The notes below the pieces were generated by a model that was given only the letters and a program-made list of their open reading frames with translations, did no database searches and was not told the origin of the DNA. Source: Rotaria socialis (Eukaryota > Rotifera > Eurotatoria > Philodinida > Philodinidae). From it: DNA of 64,000 nucleotides. Position numbers and translations under genes: made by a program. The DNA lies in NCBI GenBank assembly GCA_905331475.1, contig CAJNYU010001720.1:64400-128399 (forward strand), read 5' to 3'. Below, piece by piece: positions 44,036 through 58,200 of the stretch; positions within the stretch are counted from its first letter, which is position 1; every line of letters begins with the position of its first letter.

Positions 44036-47000
44036 TTATCGGCGCTTTTTCCATGTACTATTCGATGTTACCTTAGATTTAATATCAAGAACAAGGTCAC
44101 CTTTTTGTTTATGAATAAAATTATAGAGTAATGATGCCTGCTTCGAATTTCCCATGATTGTCGTTAATTGATTTTCACTCAATTGACTCAATACTCGTAA
44201 ATTCTCAACATTATTCATTATTAACTTATAATTTTTAAATGTTACACCGGGCATACGGATTAAGAAATCCTGAAACATACGAATGAAAGTTTTGTAAAAA
44301 TTATATTATAAAAAAAAAAAATCAATACTACCTGTGCAACTGTATTATAACGTTCATCATCATCAAGTAAATCTGATTCAGCCGTGACTAACATAGCACT
44401 TTTAGTATCGGGTTCTTCTCGATCTCTCTAGAAAAACAATAGACGATTTATTCATAAAACTTGATGAGAAATTAATTTTATTATACTTTAAGATCTTCAA
44501 ATAATTCTGCGCTAGTATGCGGTGATGGGCACCATAAAATTTTCAATTTCGGAAAATGCATAGTTAATAGAGCTAATTTTGATGTTATATCATGTGAACT
44601 GAATTCTGATGATGAATTATATCGTTGTTTATTCTATGAGGGAAACAAATAAACGAGAAATAACTTCAATAAAAGTTTTTCCGTAAAACAATCTCACAGC
44701 AAGATGAAATGCTTGTTTTTGATCAAATTCAATAAGTAACATTGGTTTTTTATAAAATCTTGTCATTTGCAATGCTTGTTGATATAAACGACCGTTATTT
44801 AATGAACCAATTAAATCCGAAACACTTTTTCTTTCAATACATATTTCAGGTGTTAAAATATAATCTCCAACTTCAAGTGTCACTGGTTCTATATCGATAC
44901 CACGTTTCCATATTAATGATGGAAGCTCACTACGAAATTCACGCATATCAACAATAATCTTAATAGAAGAGAAAAAAAGAAGATTTTATTTTATGGTATT
45001 TTTCAAAATACTTTTGGACGATTAATCGAAATTGTTGTCATATGCATTATACCACCACGTCTTGTATCACTTTGATCAATAGTAGAAGTTGCCCCAGCTC
45101 CATAGGCTTGTTGATTAGCTGGAGTTGCATCGCGACTTAATAATGGATTGTATTCATCACGTCCTTCACGTTCTTCCGGTATTACCATAGACTAAAAAAA
45201 TGAAATTCGACGTCGGTTGGTTTTTTTGTCTTCCTATTAGGAAACGAATCTGTATTTTGATCATACCGCTTTTTCTCGAACAAGGTTTTCAAAAGCTTCT
45301 TTTTCTTTCTTTACACTCAATAAATATCGTTGTTCTTCAATTGATTTTCCATAAAGAAGAAAGTAAATACGTAATGGATGTTCAGGATTTGTTGCTTTGA
45401 AAACCTTTATAAACAAAAGTAAAACTATCAAAACAATTCGAAGCCCTTTTCTTTTCTTTTCTTTACTTCAAGTTGTCGAACAAATGTTAATGATGCATCA
45501 TATAGTATAATAAAACGTGGACGATATTTAAGTAAAATCTTTCCCAATATAAAATGGTTATCTATATTTCCACTAAATGGATAGACAATTGTTGTAGATG
45601 GACTTGTTGATCCGTCATCATCTTCAATAACATAGCCGCCCTCAATCTAACAACTTTTTAAGTATGAAAACCAAAACGCAATTGACATAAATTTTACCCC
45701 TTCTATGTCTGGTTTTTTGTCGATATTAGCACTGTCATTTGATATTTCTTCATTGGTGTCAGTTGTTGTTCGTATTTTCTTTCCTTTCTTTTCCTAGACA
45801 ATATATTAGGATCTTTAAGACGTGTTAATGTCAAATTTACGATTCAGCTTAATGTTGGATTGACACAGGCAAATGTCAAAACCTGGAATGTCCGTACATC
45901 AATACGACATGAGAGCGTAATTTCATCAACTAGGATACTAACAAAGATATTTAGTTTGATGTATAAGTACATGTCAATATGGTCTGTTGTAGAATTTTTC
46001 AGAATAACAATACTCCATATTGCTATTCAAAAATTAAAGCTTTCATTGTTTATTACTACTACTTGAGAAAAATGTTTTTCCATTCTTTCTTTATTATTAT
46101 CAAAGATTTCTTTCTTTTTTTATCAATATACTAAGTTTATTTCGTATTAAAATTTTACCGTTGTTTGTTTTGTTTCACTTTCTTTACTTGTTTCATTTAC
46201 TGTTGATGCATTGAGAGTTTGTTCTAGTAAACGTTCAAGCATAATTCGTCCACCTAACAAAAGATACTATAAAAATCAATAAAATACGAGATTATACAGG
46301 AAATTTTCTAATAAATCCAAACCTGTTTCAATTGTGAACATGTTCGGTCTTCTGCACATACAACTAATGTCACAGGAGGCCCTAATAATTTGTTATCTTC
46401 ATTCTCTCGAATTTCTTGAAGCACATCAGAGACAAGTTTTAATTTTGGATTTTCTTCGAGTTTTGCTACTGGTTCTTCATCGTCTTTTACTTGTTGAATT
46501 TGGTTTTTAGCTACTTCACCAAATACTCGACATTTTGATGCCTGAATATAAATCATCCATGAAATTCTCTTTTATATCAGAAGATATTTAATTACCATTA
46601 ATAATCGTTCAGCAGCTGGTAAATATAACCAACTACCTGTTGATCCTTGTGGCGAATGAATATTTTTTCCACGAGAACCATATAATTTTTCATTAATAAA
46701 AATAGCTTGTACAGCATTATAAAATGTTACACAATCATATTGCGTTAAATGAAGAACAAATAGTCTTAGAGTTTTTATATCATTTATTAGTTGTTTTGTT
46801 CTTATACTAATTTGATTCCATATCGGTTGTAATTGCAAACGTATTAAACGATCAAATGAATTTAATATTGATTGATCAACAGTTAATAAATCGTGATCAA
46901 TCCATGTTGTCGATGAACGAAGTTCTTGTAGGCATGCACTGATTAATTCCATTAATGATACTTGAATATCAGTCATTAATAGTGTTAGTGGTACTTGTAA

Positions 47001-47761
47001 TTCAATGACATCAGGTGAACAATGTTCAAATGTTGAACGAACTGTTACGTGAAATCTTGGATATAAAAATGCATGTCGAAGAAATAAATTTTTCATTACA
47101 CAATCTAATTGATTATAACCACGAGTAAAATCTAATGATGAATCACTAAAACCTTTTATAAACCCAGTTTTATTCTTATCACGATATAACCGAACTATAA
47201 ATGATTCAGACGATGAATCGGCTATTCGATGAGCACGATATACTAATAAACCAGTTATTAAATCAATTGGAATACGATTAGTTAATAAATCCACTGTTAA
47301 AATACTTAAAAAGAAAGAAAAAATGATTTGATAATGTTTTTCTTAAATTATTGCTTTAAAATAATAACCGTGCAGTAACAAAGAAAAGTCCACCTTGAAT
47401 ATACAGCTCTTTTCGCTCTTGAATCGATATATCTGCAGTAATAACACGTGGTGGTGGATCTATGCCATCACTAATAAGTTGTTCAGTAAAATAGTTCTGT
47501 TCAGCATCTGTACAACCCAAGATAAAAACAAGATTATGTTCAGCACAATATAATTTCATCATTTCACAAAATATTCGTTCCAAACCAAGACCTCTAGATA
47601 TTTCGATAGATGACACAATATTCATATCAACAGATTATCTATTTTAATTATTTTTACCTAGCCAATATAAGTAATCCATCCTCATGATACAATTGTAGAA
47701 TAATTTCATTTTCATATTGAAGTATTCCACTACTATTCATTAACTTGTCTTCAATACTCAT
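44036..47761 (-). CDS. ERCC4: DNA repair endonuclease XPF
   Basis: Thirteen exons on the minus strand (47761-47658, 47593-47369, 47304-46596, 46541-46323, 46266-46159, 45793-45698, 45646-45467, 45404-45267, 45191-45012, 44958-44698, 44633-44487, 44427-44332, 44269-44036) join to 898 residues, close to the human length. The first part is the degenerate SF2 helicase-like region ([40 protein letters not shown]). The nuclease domain carries [18 protein letters not shown], with Gly684-Asp685, Glu695-Arg-Lys697 and Asp701 forming the GDx(n)ERKx3D active site. Tandem helix-hairpin-helix motifs close the protein ([14 protein letters not shown] onward). XPF pairs with ERCC1 and cuts 5' of the lesion in nucleotide excision repair and at interstrand crosslinks in the nucleus. 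Exon 2 has a GTTATT donor. Desiccation-tolerant rotifers depend on DNA repair, but nothing here shows special regulation. Confidence 0.96.
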
Positions 47762-47994
47762 GTTCTTTTCGTTTTTCTCTGAAAAAAATGATTTTTATTG
47801 AGAATTTCTTATGAATGATACTTTTATCATTTTTTTTTAAATATTTTTCAAAATATTTAAGAAAAATAAGAAAACAGAAATTATAACTGACATATAGTGA
47901 TTGCACTCTTTTTGGATGCATGAACATAAGTCTAACAAATAAAAGCAGTATCGGAGGGAAAATAGCAGACACGAATAGAAATCACTTTTTTGTT
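47762..47994. other. Short spacer between ERCC4 and the galactosyltransferase
   Basis: 233 bases separate the galactosyltransferase stop from the ERCC4 start, both on the minus strand, so the ERCC4 promoter must lie here or in the neighbour's 3' end. Confidence 0.4.
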
Positions 47995-49669
47995 TTATAT
48001 TGCCGATTGTTCAGTTTTATGTCGTATCATTTTCACATTTTTCTTTTTTATATGAGCAACAGCAGATTTAATTAATGCTTCATTGTAGGTAACTCGAATA
48101 AGTGTAAATAATTTATTTTTGCGAGTTTCGATCATTGTATATTGCAGATTTGAAAGACCATCAACTGAACGCATTGCAATACTTAAACCCAAAATTTTAT
48201 ATCTAACAATAGAAATTTAAGAAAACAAAAATTTTATATGACAATAAAAATAGATATTCTAGTAACCTAGATTGATTTGGTGTATCTGGTTGATGTCGTA
48301 ACATTTTATAACGAGCAATTGATGCTGGATAACGAGATATTCGATATTTAGTTAATATTCTAGCAGCCATATCTATTAAAATATGTCTCATAAGTTAGTT
48401 CTTTTTTTTCCGTTAAATTTGAAATGAATATATCTCACCATCATCTTCACCACCCCATCCGAAATATTGATTGGAAAATCCATTAACAGATTTAAATTGT
48501 TCAATCGTTAAAGCTGAAACACCACCAAAAATTGTTCGATAAGGAAGTCTAAATAAAATATTCTAAAATCTTGAAATTTTCAATTATATCAATATTAACG
48601 GACTCATAATTTAATGTATTCACAGCAACTGACATGTGACGTGGTTCTGGTGGACATGAATAAATATTTCTATCATCCTCCGGTATTAAATCTACATCGT
48701 GAAAAATAAAACATTCCCATGCATAATGTTTCATTGCTTCATTAAAACCAATATTAAATAAAAGTGCACGATTAAATGTTATATCATCTACCTTGAAAAA
48801 AAAAGATAAGAGATTATAATTAGTCATTTTAAGTTTTCTCATCTTTACTTACTGGTTCAATAAGAAAAATTTGATAATCAATTTGCTGTTTTTGTAAGAA
48901 TAGATGCATAAAATTAAGAAATATACGTAATTGCATATCTCGATTGCGATATGGAATAATAATTGCGACTCGATAACGAGATGTACAATGAGAAGGCGAC
49001 CAATGACCACCAACTTGAACACTAGAATTTTCGTGATGTTTTTCGATTTCTTGCATTTCATATGAGAACAAATCGGCTTCAACACGACCCACTGAAGAAA
49101 AATAAATGCTATCAATGAAGTATCAAAATAATGTTTTCAATATTGCAAGTTTTACTTCGATGTAATGAATACCATATGAATATTTCGCTAGTCTAGTGTC
49201 ATTTAAGGAAAGAAATTTAAAAAAAAAACGTTTTGTTATTGAATCGTCACCCAGCTTTTGTGAATTCGTTAGAAAAGTATTAGCTGTCTATTTTTAGTTT
49301 TCATTGACATGCTGTAAAATTACCTAAATTCGTTGGTAAAATTGAACATTGAACAATTGTTTCTTGTTGATCGATATCTGTTACATATGAAACATTAAGT
49401 GATTCAAGCTTTCCTTTAGTAGGAGATAGATCAATTTTTTGTTGAATTTTTGAATTTCTATAATTCTTATTCAAGTGTGATCGATCAGTTTTTTCAATTA
49501 GATTAGCTGGAAGACGATCAGATGCTAATATTATAGTTAATGGATTATTTTTTAAATCATCATAAGAGGCATTACTTTGGTACTGTATAAAAGTATAAGT
49601 TGAAAATAAAATAATATGTGTAAAAAAAAGTAAAATTAACAATGGGCGACGTTTACAACGATTGCACAT
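47995..49669 (-). CDS. B4GALT: Beta-1,4-galactosyltransferase, type II Golgi enzyme
   Basis: Six exons on the minus strand (49669-49324, 49091-48853, 48791-48604, 48548-48439, 48372-48267, 48202-47995) join to 398 residues. A short cytosolic basic head (CNRCKRRP) and a membrane anchor (LLILLFFTHIILFSTYTFI) give type II topology. The catalytic domain begins near residue 115 with LVGRVEADL and VGGHWSP, then RVAIIIPYRNRDMQLRIFL, the metal-binding DVD at 227-229 (FIFHDVDLIPEDD), PRHMSVAVNTLNYE, FGGVSALTIEQF and WGGEDDDMAAR at 289 onward. The family transfers galactose from UDP-Gal to terminal GlcNAc (or glucose/xylose) in the Golgi; the acceptor cannot be told from sequence. Exon 3 ends at an unusual GTCCGT donor and exon 5 at GTTACT, both needed to keep the conserved frame. 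Confidence 0.94.
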
Positions 49670-50027
49670 GATGAAGAAAACTATTTTAATTGATTTGTTA
49701 ATGACAACATTTTCCTATCGACATGACATATGTATATCACAAAATAGTGTTCATCTAATAAAAATCAATATTAAGTTTAATGGAGAGAGAAAAACAGAGA
49801 AGAAAAAAATGCTTTTTTAAATTTTTTTATTAGAACTGATCTTTTTTCTTTTTCTTCAATGAATATCAATCGACAAATAAACAGACAAACGATCACGCAA
49901 AGAGCACAGTATTGAACACCGTCAAAAGAAAATAATCCATACAGACAACTACAAGTATATATTTACACAGAAAAAGAAAAGCGCAGACAAATGTTTCAGT
50001 TAGTCACAGGAAAGGAAAAAATCGTGT
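49670..50027. other. Spacer between UBE2Q and B4GALT
   Basis: 358 AT-rich bases containing the UBE2Q 3' end and the B4GALT promoter side. No distinct element seen. Confidence 0.4.
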
Positions 50028-51589
50028 TTATCCATCTGCTTTCGGTGCTGTATACCATCCACTTTTTTCATGTACACTCGATATATGACGGAACGCTTGT
50101 TGTGCACGTTGAAGTGAAAATGATTCGTTCAATGAACTTAAATCAATACGTGCACCTGCTTTACACAAAGTTGCTACTATTTGAAACAGTAACGATTCAA
50201 CACTATAAGCAGATGACCAACCTTGTCGAGTTAATAATTCCATACCTAATATATATATATATATACATTTATTTATTTATTTAAATTATACAGTAGAGAA
50301 AAACAAAATACAAATGCTTATATATGCACTTACAAATCGCTCCTGAATATACATGCCCACCAGTAATTATAGGTCGAATCACACGTACCTGAAAAGAAAG
50401 AAAAAAATAATAATAATAACATTTTTTTGCTTGAAATTCGTTGTTTTAATTATAGGCTTTGATATGATTGTTTTACATACGAATGGTGGTGCAAACGGAT
50501 AGGTATCATTGAATGTTAAACTCAGTAATATATGATCTAGTTTATCGATATTTTTTTCTGATAGCTTCATTTGTTCAAGATCCACATATAGTTTGCTATC
50601 TTTATCAACATGATATAGCTAAAAAAATAAGTTCAATTTCTTATATGAAAAAAAATCATCAGATAATCTCTTACTTTGACATTCCATTCATAGAGACTTT
50701 CATCTACAAGTTCAATAATATAATCTCCATTTTTATATGACTGCGAACGAAATATATCCCGTAATTCTTTCATTAAACGATCAGTTGCTTGTACAGATGA
50801 TGATGATGACATTGACGATGATGATAAAGATGAAGCTGCATCTTTTCTTACTGGTTGATTATTGTTTTTATTTGTATAGATTTTTTCATGATTCTTTTGT
50901 GCTGATTCATTTATTCTTTTATATTTCAATGTTTCAAGTAGTTGCCAATTTTCTAAAGATATTCCATCGATATCTTTAGTTAATTGCCCAGTTTGCTGAG
51001 CTTTATTATTATCATCATCATCAAGAGAACATTGGTCTTGTTCATGATGATGCTGTTGTTGTTGTTCAGTTTCATCGTCATCGTCATCATCTTCTTCTTC
51101 TTGATCAACACCTGAATCTTCAGGTTCTACACGATTTTCTGTAGTAGTTATTAAGTGACTTGGTAGCGATAAATTAGATGTATTGAAAAATGTATTTAAA
51201 CGTTCAATGACAAATTCAAGTTGTAATGTCACACTGCGAGTTTCATTCGATGTATTTGAATTTAACTCATCAAATATGGATGTTAATTGTTCTTGTACAT
51301 CATCATTATTATCACTTTCTGTATACCATAAACATTTGTTTGGTACTTCGATAATTTTACACTGAAATAGTTAAAAAAAAGAGAAAGAACTTTTGTTTTT
51401 TAAAATCGCTTTGTCCAATCATGAAATATTTACACAGATGGAAATTGATCGTTGATTAATAGGATCACGATAAATACTTGTTATGTCATCTACACTTGAG
51501 CTTACAATTGAAAATGGTGCATTTGTTCGTTTCGGGAAATATTGTTCAAGTACACGTAATTCTTCTTTCAATGCTTGTAGTGAACGCAT
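50028..51589 (-). CDS. UBE2Q: Ubiquitin-conjugating enzyme E2 Q
   Basis: Five exons on the minus strand (51589-51434, 51361-50675, 50618-50481, 50388-50334, 50245-50028) join to 417 residues, near the 422 of human UBE2Q1. The N-terminal half is an RWD-like region ([20 protein letters not shown]). A low-complexity linker follows, rich in Asp/Glu and Gln/His, then Ser. The E2 core starts at [20 protein letters not shown], continues [18 protein letters not shown], and has the catalytic cysteine Cys346 in [17 protein letters not shown], split across the exon 4/5 junction. The C-terminus is [13 protein letters not shown]. The enzyme takes ubiquitin from E1 and passes it to substrates or E3s in the cytosol. 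The divergent ATG2 gene starts 663 bases upstream. Confidence 0.95.
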
Positions 51590-52252
51590 TATTATTTAAA
51601 GAAATCTACAAAGAGCAATAGAGATGTGTTTTGTTTTTATACTTCGTCATTTACCTACGAATCAGGCGGCGGACGAAAGAATAAATAATGAACAAGTACG
51701 AAGGGAAGAAAATCCCTGAATCAATGTCAATTATGTACAAAACGAAGAGAAAGAAACAATTTTTCTCATTGGTGAATATGATCGATGCAATCAGATCATT
51801 TCTGAAACCATCTATTTTTATTTCAACTATTGTTTGAAAATTCACAAAGACTTTTGTTATTTGAAATATTTTTATTTAGTTTTGTATATTTCGGAAAGGT
51901 TATCATATAAAATATGATTGGTGACATCAATAACCAATTGATAATTGATATGCACGCGATTACTATCATAAGTTTACGTCAGCTGATTGATCATTTTTGT
52001 GCAAATAGTTTTTGTGTCGTTTATTATTGATGAAGTAAATAGATAAAAGTCACTTACTTTTTAAAGACTTGTTGTTTTCATACGATGAAATCATAAGCTA
52101 ATCTAAAAATTCTATTGATAACACAATCGTCAAGTGCATGACTCAAAATGCAGAAACATCTTTCAAGATAATAAGATGCTTTCTAGTTATATATTGCTGA
52201 TAAATTTCCCTTTTCCTATCCATTTAGTTTTTAGATTCTTTTATAGTTTCCC
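51590..52252. promoter_or_regulatory. Divergent intergenic region between UBE2Q and ATG2
   Basis: The two start codons face away from each other across 663 bases, so both promoters must lie here (or in unseen 5' introns). I see no clear TATA box. Shared control of a ubiquitin enzyme and an autophagy protein is possible but not shown. Confidence 0.45.
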
Positions 52253-55200
52253 ATGCCGTGGCAATCGTTCATTCCTTGGTCGAATTCCTTAAAAACACGT
52301 GCTTGTCGTCAATTAATACATCATTATTTAGGTGTATTTTTCCAAGAGAAACTTTCACTAGATCAATTATCTGTTGATCTGTTCTCGGGACGTAGTCAAG
52401 TTAAAGATGTTATTCTAAATTTAAACGTAAAGATCATCTGAGAAATCAATTTTCTTTACTAATATTTTCTACTTAATATTTTTCTAGGCTTTGAATGAAT
52501 CATTAACGAATAATAATATTCCACTTGAAATAGTTAAAGCATATGTTGGAGAAATCAATTTGTCAATACCATGGACATCGTTGCTGCGTGACAATTCTAC
52601 ATTAGACATTAAAGATTTAGAGATAACTATACGACCAAAACAGACTAATGATCAAAGTAAAATAAATTGTATTTGAATATTTTTATTATGAATCTTAAGT
52701 GTTTATTTTTCTTTTGAAGAATTAACGGATGCTGGTTTTGAATTATCTACTATGTTTAACAGTATGAATACGAGTATGCTTATTGCACAAGAATGTTTAA
52801 AAAATGAAACCGAAGAAGATACGACGTATCAAGGCTTGGAAACATTCGCAGCAACTATCGATTCTAGTAAGAAAAATATTATATCTATTAAATCTTGTAT
52901 TTGCCATCGACGCAAAATATAAGTTTTTCGGCAATGCAATTTATGTTCGTAGTTGAGAATTGAGATAGAGATTTGATTTTTCAGCATTGAATATTTAGAA
53001 CGTCTAAATGTATTACTCTTTTTTTATAAGAAATTTCAATGTAACACGCAATTAAAACTTGAATTAACAACGAATTGTAAGTTTGTGATGTTAATTAGAC
53101 TTAGATCTAATTTAGGAATGGTGTACCTTTCGTAACTTACGATTTTCATAATATACACAAGCATTCAACTAACTACATATTCTAAAGCTTGTTTTGATCT
53201 TTCAATATTTATTAATTTAAATTCCATAAAGGATGTAGATAAATCGTATCTGTTACTATCATCATTGATGCTTTTGAACAAAGGAGAAAAACACTTCTGA
53301 TAATATCCTAAATGAGAAACAATATATTATTTGATGCAAGTATTAATAACAAAATTACTTCTAATAAAATGAATAGTGTTAAAGAATCAGAGAGTGTTGT
53401 AATGACTAGAACTCTATATTGTTCTCTTATTGTATTTGGCGAGTTATAGAAAATGCTGCGACAAATATAGTTCTTTTTATCTTTCGATAAAGAATTAAAA
53501 TTCTGAAAATTTTAACTATTTGCATAGATCGTTTAATTACATTCATGGATTATTGTACTTAAGTAAAAGTAGTTCATAATAAAATTCTCGAACTATGTAA
53601 GCATATATATATTCACTTTAACATAGAAATGCAACATTTTTGGTAATTGCTTCTTGTTAATACGAAATATTCTTCTATTGTATGTTGATTTAATTTTTTT
53701 TTCATTTTAGTCCTTGCTCGTGTTCGAGTAACACTAACAGACACTGTTATTCGCTTAGAACACCTTATTAATGATGGCGAGAATGGTGTTGCACTTGAAA
53801 TTCGCATCAAAAAGTAAATCAATACGTATGATCAATGAAAAATTTCTATATGCTTTATTTTATTTAGATTCGAATATTTTGACAGTGAAGCAACAAGTAT
53901 TGATATGACAGTGGCACTCGATTCAAATGCTTTAATACGTCCAACTGTATTTACTAATAAAAATTTTGTATTAAGTGGTGTAACACTTTATACAGATGAG
54001 TTTTCTATATTTAAAAATTCTTCGAGTATGACTGAGTCATCCGTACTCAATTTATCAAACCGTTTGATAGCTGTAAGAAATCAATTTGATATAATGAAGA
54101 AAAATGATTTTTTTTTCTTCTGCATTTATCTTTTCAGGATAGTATGATGACAAGTGTCTTAACAAATAGTTCATCAGGAATGATGACAACAACTACCGGT
54201 GGAAATACTCGAATGGTTGGATATGAAACTTTTGATCCAATCTTATGTTTAACTATATCCGGTAAACAAGATATTCGCCTTAAACTGAAACAATCAGAAC
54301 AAATATTTGGACCAAAAGTAAAAGAAACTTTTAACTTTAAAGATTTTTCTAAGTTATTTAAATTAGGTGGAAATTGAAGCAGGTTGTGGCTCAGTAAATT
54401 GTTTATTAACACCGAAGCAATTGCAATCATTAACTATTCTATTGGCAGCATATCAAAAAGCTGGTAAAAATCAAGAAATTGTTTTCGAAGAAAAATCTCT
54501 ATAAATCTTATGACGTCTGAAAAAACAATTTATTTGAAACTTCCAAATACAATAGATTTCAATATCTCATGAAAACTTTTCCATCGATTTTAAATTTCTA
54601 ATTATTTCTCAATAGAACATGATGATCTCAAGATACTCATTCTTATGGTTTATTTTCTCAACTAAAACCCATCGAATAGAAGTGATTGTTATTTGTACAT
54701 ATTACAGATAATATTTTTAAAATTTAAGTTACTCTTGATTTCTGTTCATTATTTTGAAAAGCAGAAATCAAGTTTGCCAATATGACCCAACACAGATTCT
54801 AGTGATTACTGATTATTTTCGATATAAATAGCAAAACCAAAAGATCTACTCAATAGATAGAAAAAAGGAATTTCTGGCGTCTATGAAGTAGAAGTTTTTT
54901 AAATTTTGTGCTCGAAAGAAGGAATAGTTACTGTTCAAATTCAGCTAAAGATCTACAGTTATACATTATTTTTATTTCTATAGCACTTCATTCAACAAGT
55001 GATCCTGCTTTATACAATACATCCTATGGAAATACTCGTCGAATGACGGAAGATGATTTTAAACGTATAGAACAAAATGCAGCAGAAGAAATTCGCAGAA
55101 AAAACTGTCAAATGAGCGCACAACAATACGATGATGATAATTATCATTATGCCGATCTTGATAATACGGCAGGTATGAAAAAAAGAAAATAATAGTTATA

Positions 55201-58200
55201 GAAGAAAACAAATTCGTTTTTTAGATCCCTCTGAATCAATGTTTTGTTCAGTTGAAGGAATGTCGCTTAGTAATGATCTTACATCATCATACACAAGTAG
55301 TCGGCCTGATTCGATATCAACTACAAGTAGAATTTAATGTTGTCTTAAGTTTTAATCACATGAATTGTTTTAGGTCATCGTTATCGTCGATCATCATCAC
55401 ATCAGCATTCATCATCAAATCAACCGACAACTGATAAAACACGTTTAAAAGGTATGCGGAGAAATTCATGTTTTTCTTTTTCAATATATAAAGTGATGAA
55501 TTTTTATAGAACAAGCAAAACGTCTATTTGAGCAAGGTCGATCAATAATTAGTATGAAATGCCGCTTTCAATTTAATTTTATCTCATTATGTTTACTTCA
55601 TCGTGATATTCAAACGAGTTCAACATCGTTGCGAGAATTTTCCGATGCATATTTTTCAAATATATCAACAATAAATACATCAGGAATACTTGATGATAGA
55701 CAAATAAATGAGTATAGATTAAAATATTCACAAGCTTGTTTCAACGATCATTTATTGTATGTTTTCAATTCATGTTTCTTCGTGTCATTCCTATATCAAT
55801 ACTTCTTACGTGTTTAGACTTCTTGGAAAACCACTAATCATTGATTTCAGTCAACAATCAGCAGAAAATTGTCTTTCCTTAGAGTTGGATATACGTCTCA
55901 GTTCGGCTGATTTATGTGAATGTTTACGTCCAGAAAATACGAATATAAAACCAAACACTATGAATGACACTAAACAAATGATATTTAATCGAGTAAGTAT
56001 CAAGAACAAAAATTCGAACTGTAAATTTCTTTTATAATCTTTCTTCTTTTGTATTACTTTTTTCATGAACTTTTTTTCTTCCATGTGCAAAAAACCTTAT
56101 GGATACTTCGATATCATATTCTTAAGGAAATTATGCATAAGAATTAATGCTAATCAAAAATTCATATGAAAAATTTACCTATCCGAATGATCGTTTTATT
56201 CTATGTAATAGACCCTAATACTATCAAAAGATCAAGTTTGTCTTCATTGAGTGATACTTATTAATAATTTAGAGTTCGAATAAAAATACTTCTCATTCAC
56301 AAAAACTTTGTCTGAGAAAAGGAAACTGAAAATTTTCAATAAGATTTCATCTACTATGAGCATATTTTGTACTAGAAGTTGAACTGATCTAATTCTATCA
56401 TTGCTCTGAATTCTAAACATGTGTAAAAAAGAACCTAAATAATAAACTATATGATCTTCATTTTTATCTCTTTTATAGTTATTGTCATTTATTCGATCAA
56501 ATGAAACAAATTTTGATTCACTGTCATCATTTCAAGTGCCGTATAACAGTGTTCAACCATCAATTCAAGTTTCTATAATGAATTTTGATATTAATCAAAA
56601 TAAAGTATTATTTTGTAAATTTAATATTTCAAACTTTAATTATTTTCCGTTATAGAAGAAAAAGTCTTCCAATGCCTTTACTCGTAATCTTGCTGCGTTA
56701 AGACCATTTACTGATGTTAATATTCGTCTGGGATCATGTCAGATTGACTTTGATATATCAATTATTGATCGAATTTATTCATCGATAAACGCTTGTCAAG
56801 CATATGTAAGTTAAACTGATTATATTTGTAAAAAAAAATCATTGACCTGCTTTTTACTTTAAGAATTCTCCATCGACAAACAATAATGCAAATGATTCAG
56901 TTTCAATGCTAACAGTTAGCTCTCCTAATTGTATTCTTAATTTAAGGTATAATAAAAAAATGTCTATTGAATTTATTAATCTTTTCTAATTTGTTTTCAA
57001 AATTTTCTAGATTTCCAATAGCTGATTTACAACCATTAAATAAACGTCGACCATGGTGGATTCAATGTGTTCAAAAAGAAATATTAGTATTTGATTTAAA
57101 ACAAGTTCAATTTCAATCGAATTTCGACAATAATGAATCAACAACATTAACAACAACCAGTGACTCGATTCAAGGTAAATTAATTATCTACGATAGAATT
57201 TCTTTTTTCAAACTTTTTCTGTTTATTTAGTTTACTATATGAATAATAGCGATGCTGAACGATCACAAATTGCACAATTATCATCAAGTAATGGCAAAGT
57301 AATTAAGTAAGAAATAAAAATGAATCAAATTCATGTTCATTTCGATTTCTTTTTTTTGTTTTATAAAGAATAACCGTCAATATAAATGATCTAAAAGATT
57401 TTGCAATGAATCAATTAAATAATAATCCGATGACCGATACCTTATTCGACTCAGTTTTTTGTCGTTTACCAACAAATGATAAGAAACTACCATTAAAAAA
57501 TAAAAATACATTAAATGATAATCGTCAAGTACTTGAAGTTGCTGATGCCGAAACCATTCATGAATTCATCACATCCTGTAGTGAAGAAACAAAATTATAT
57601 CTACATATAAGTATTCCCTATGTATTCATTTATGTACCTGATCAAGTATTTCTTGATACCATCTATAATCGGTAAAGAACGTTTCTTTTATTCTCATACT
57701 AAGACTTTCTTCTAATCGGAATATCATCATATTTTCTTGTTTCTGTTTAGCTTTGTAAATAACTTATTGATGTGGGAACGTTCGGTACCTGTAAACAATG
57801 ATATTCCTGCTCATATGTTTGTAACAGCAAATAATTTCAATAACCAATTAACTAATTCCTATCGATACACATCACCAGAGCAACTTGATCAAACATTTCA
57901 AACATGTCAATCAATTAATAGACGCTATACTAGTCAGTCATTTGATAATGATCAAATTTTGTCCGACGACGATGATGATACTGATGAAGGAGGACTAACA
58001 CCGAAAGTATCAAAGAAAAAAGGACCCAATGAACTTTTCATGCGATTTGATGTACAAGATATTCACCTAGCATTGAATGCGCCTATGGTAAGAAATCAAT
58101 AAACTTTTTGTATGGATTATCATTCAAGTAACTAGAATTTACGATCATTTACCGATAGCTATTCAGAATATTTGAGATTTAATTTCGGTCTTATCAGTAT

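Noticed and set aside
45860..46066. 68-residue plus-strand frame inside an ERCC4 intron
   Set aside because: It lies wholly in the 365-bp intron 5 of ERCC4, is on the opposite strand and has no homology; most likely chance.
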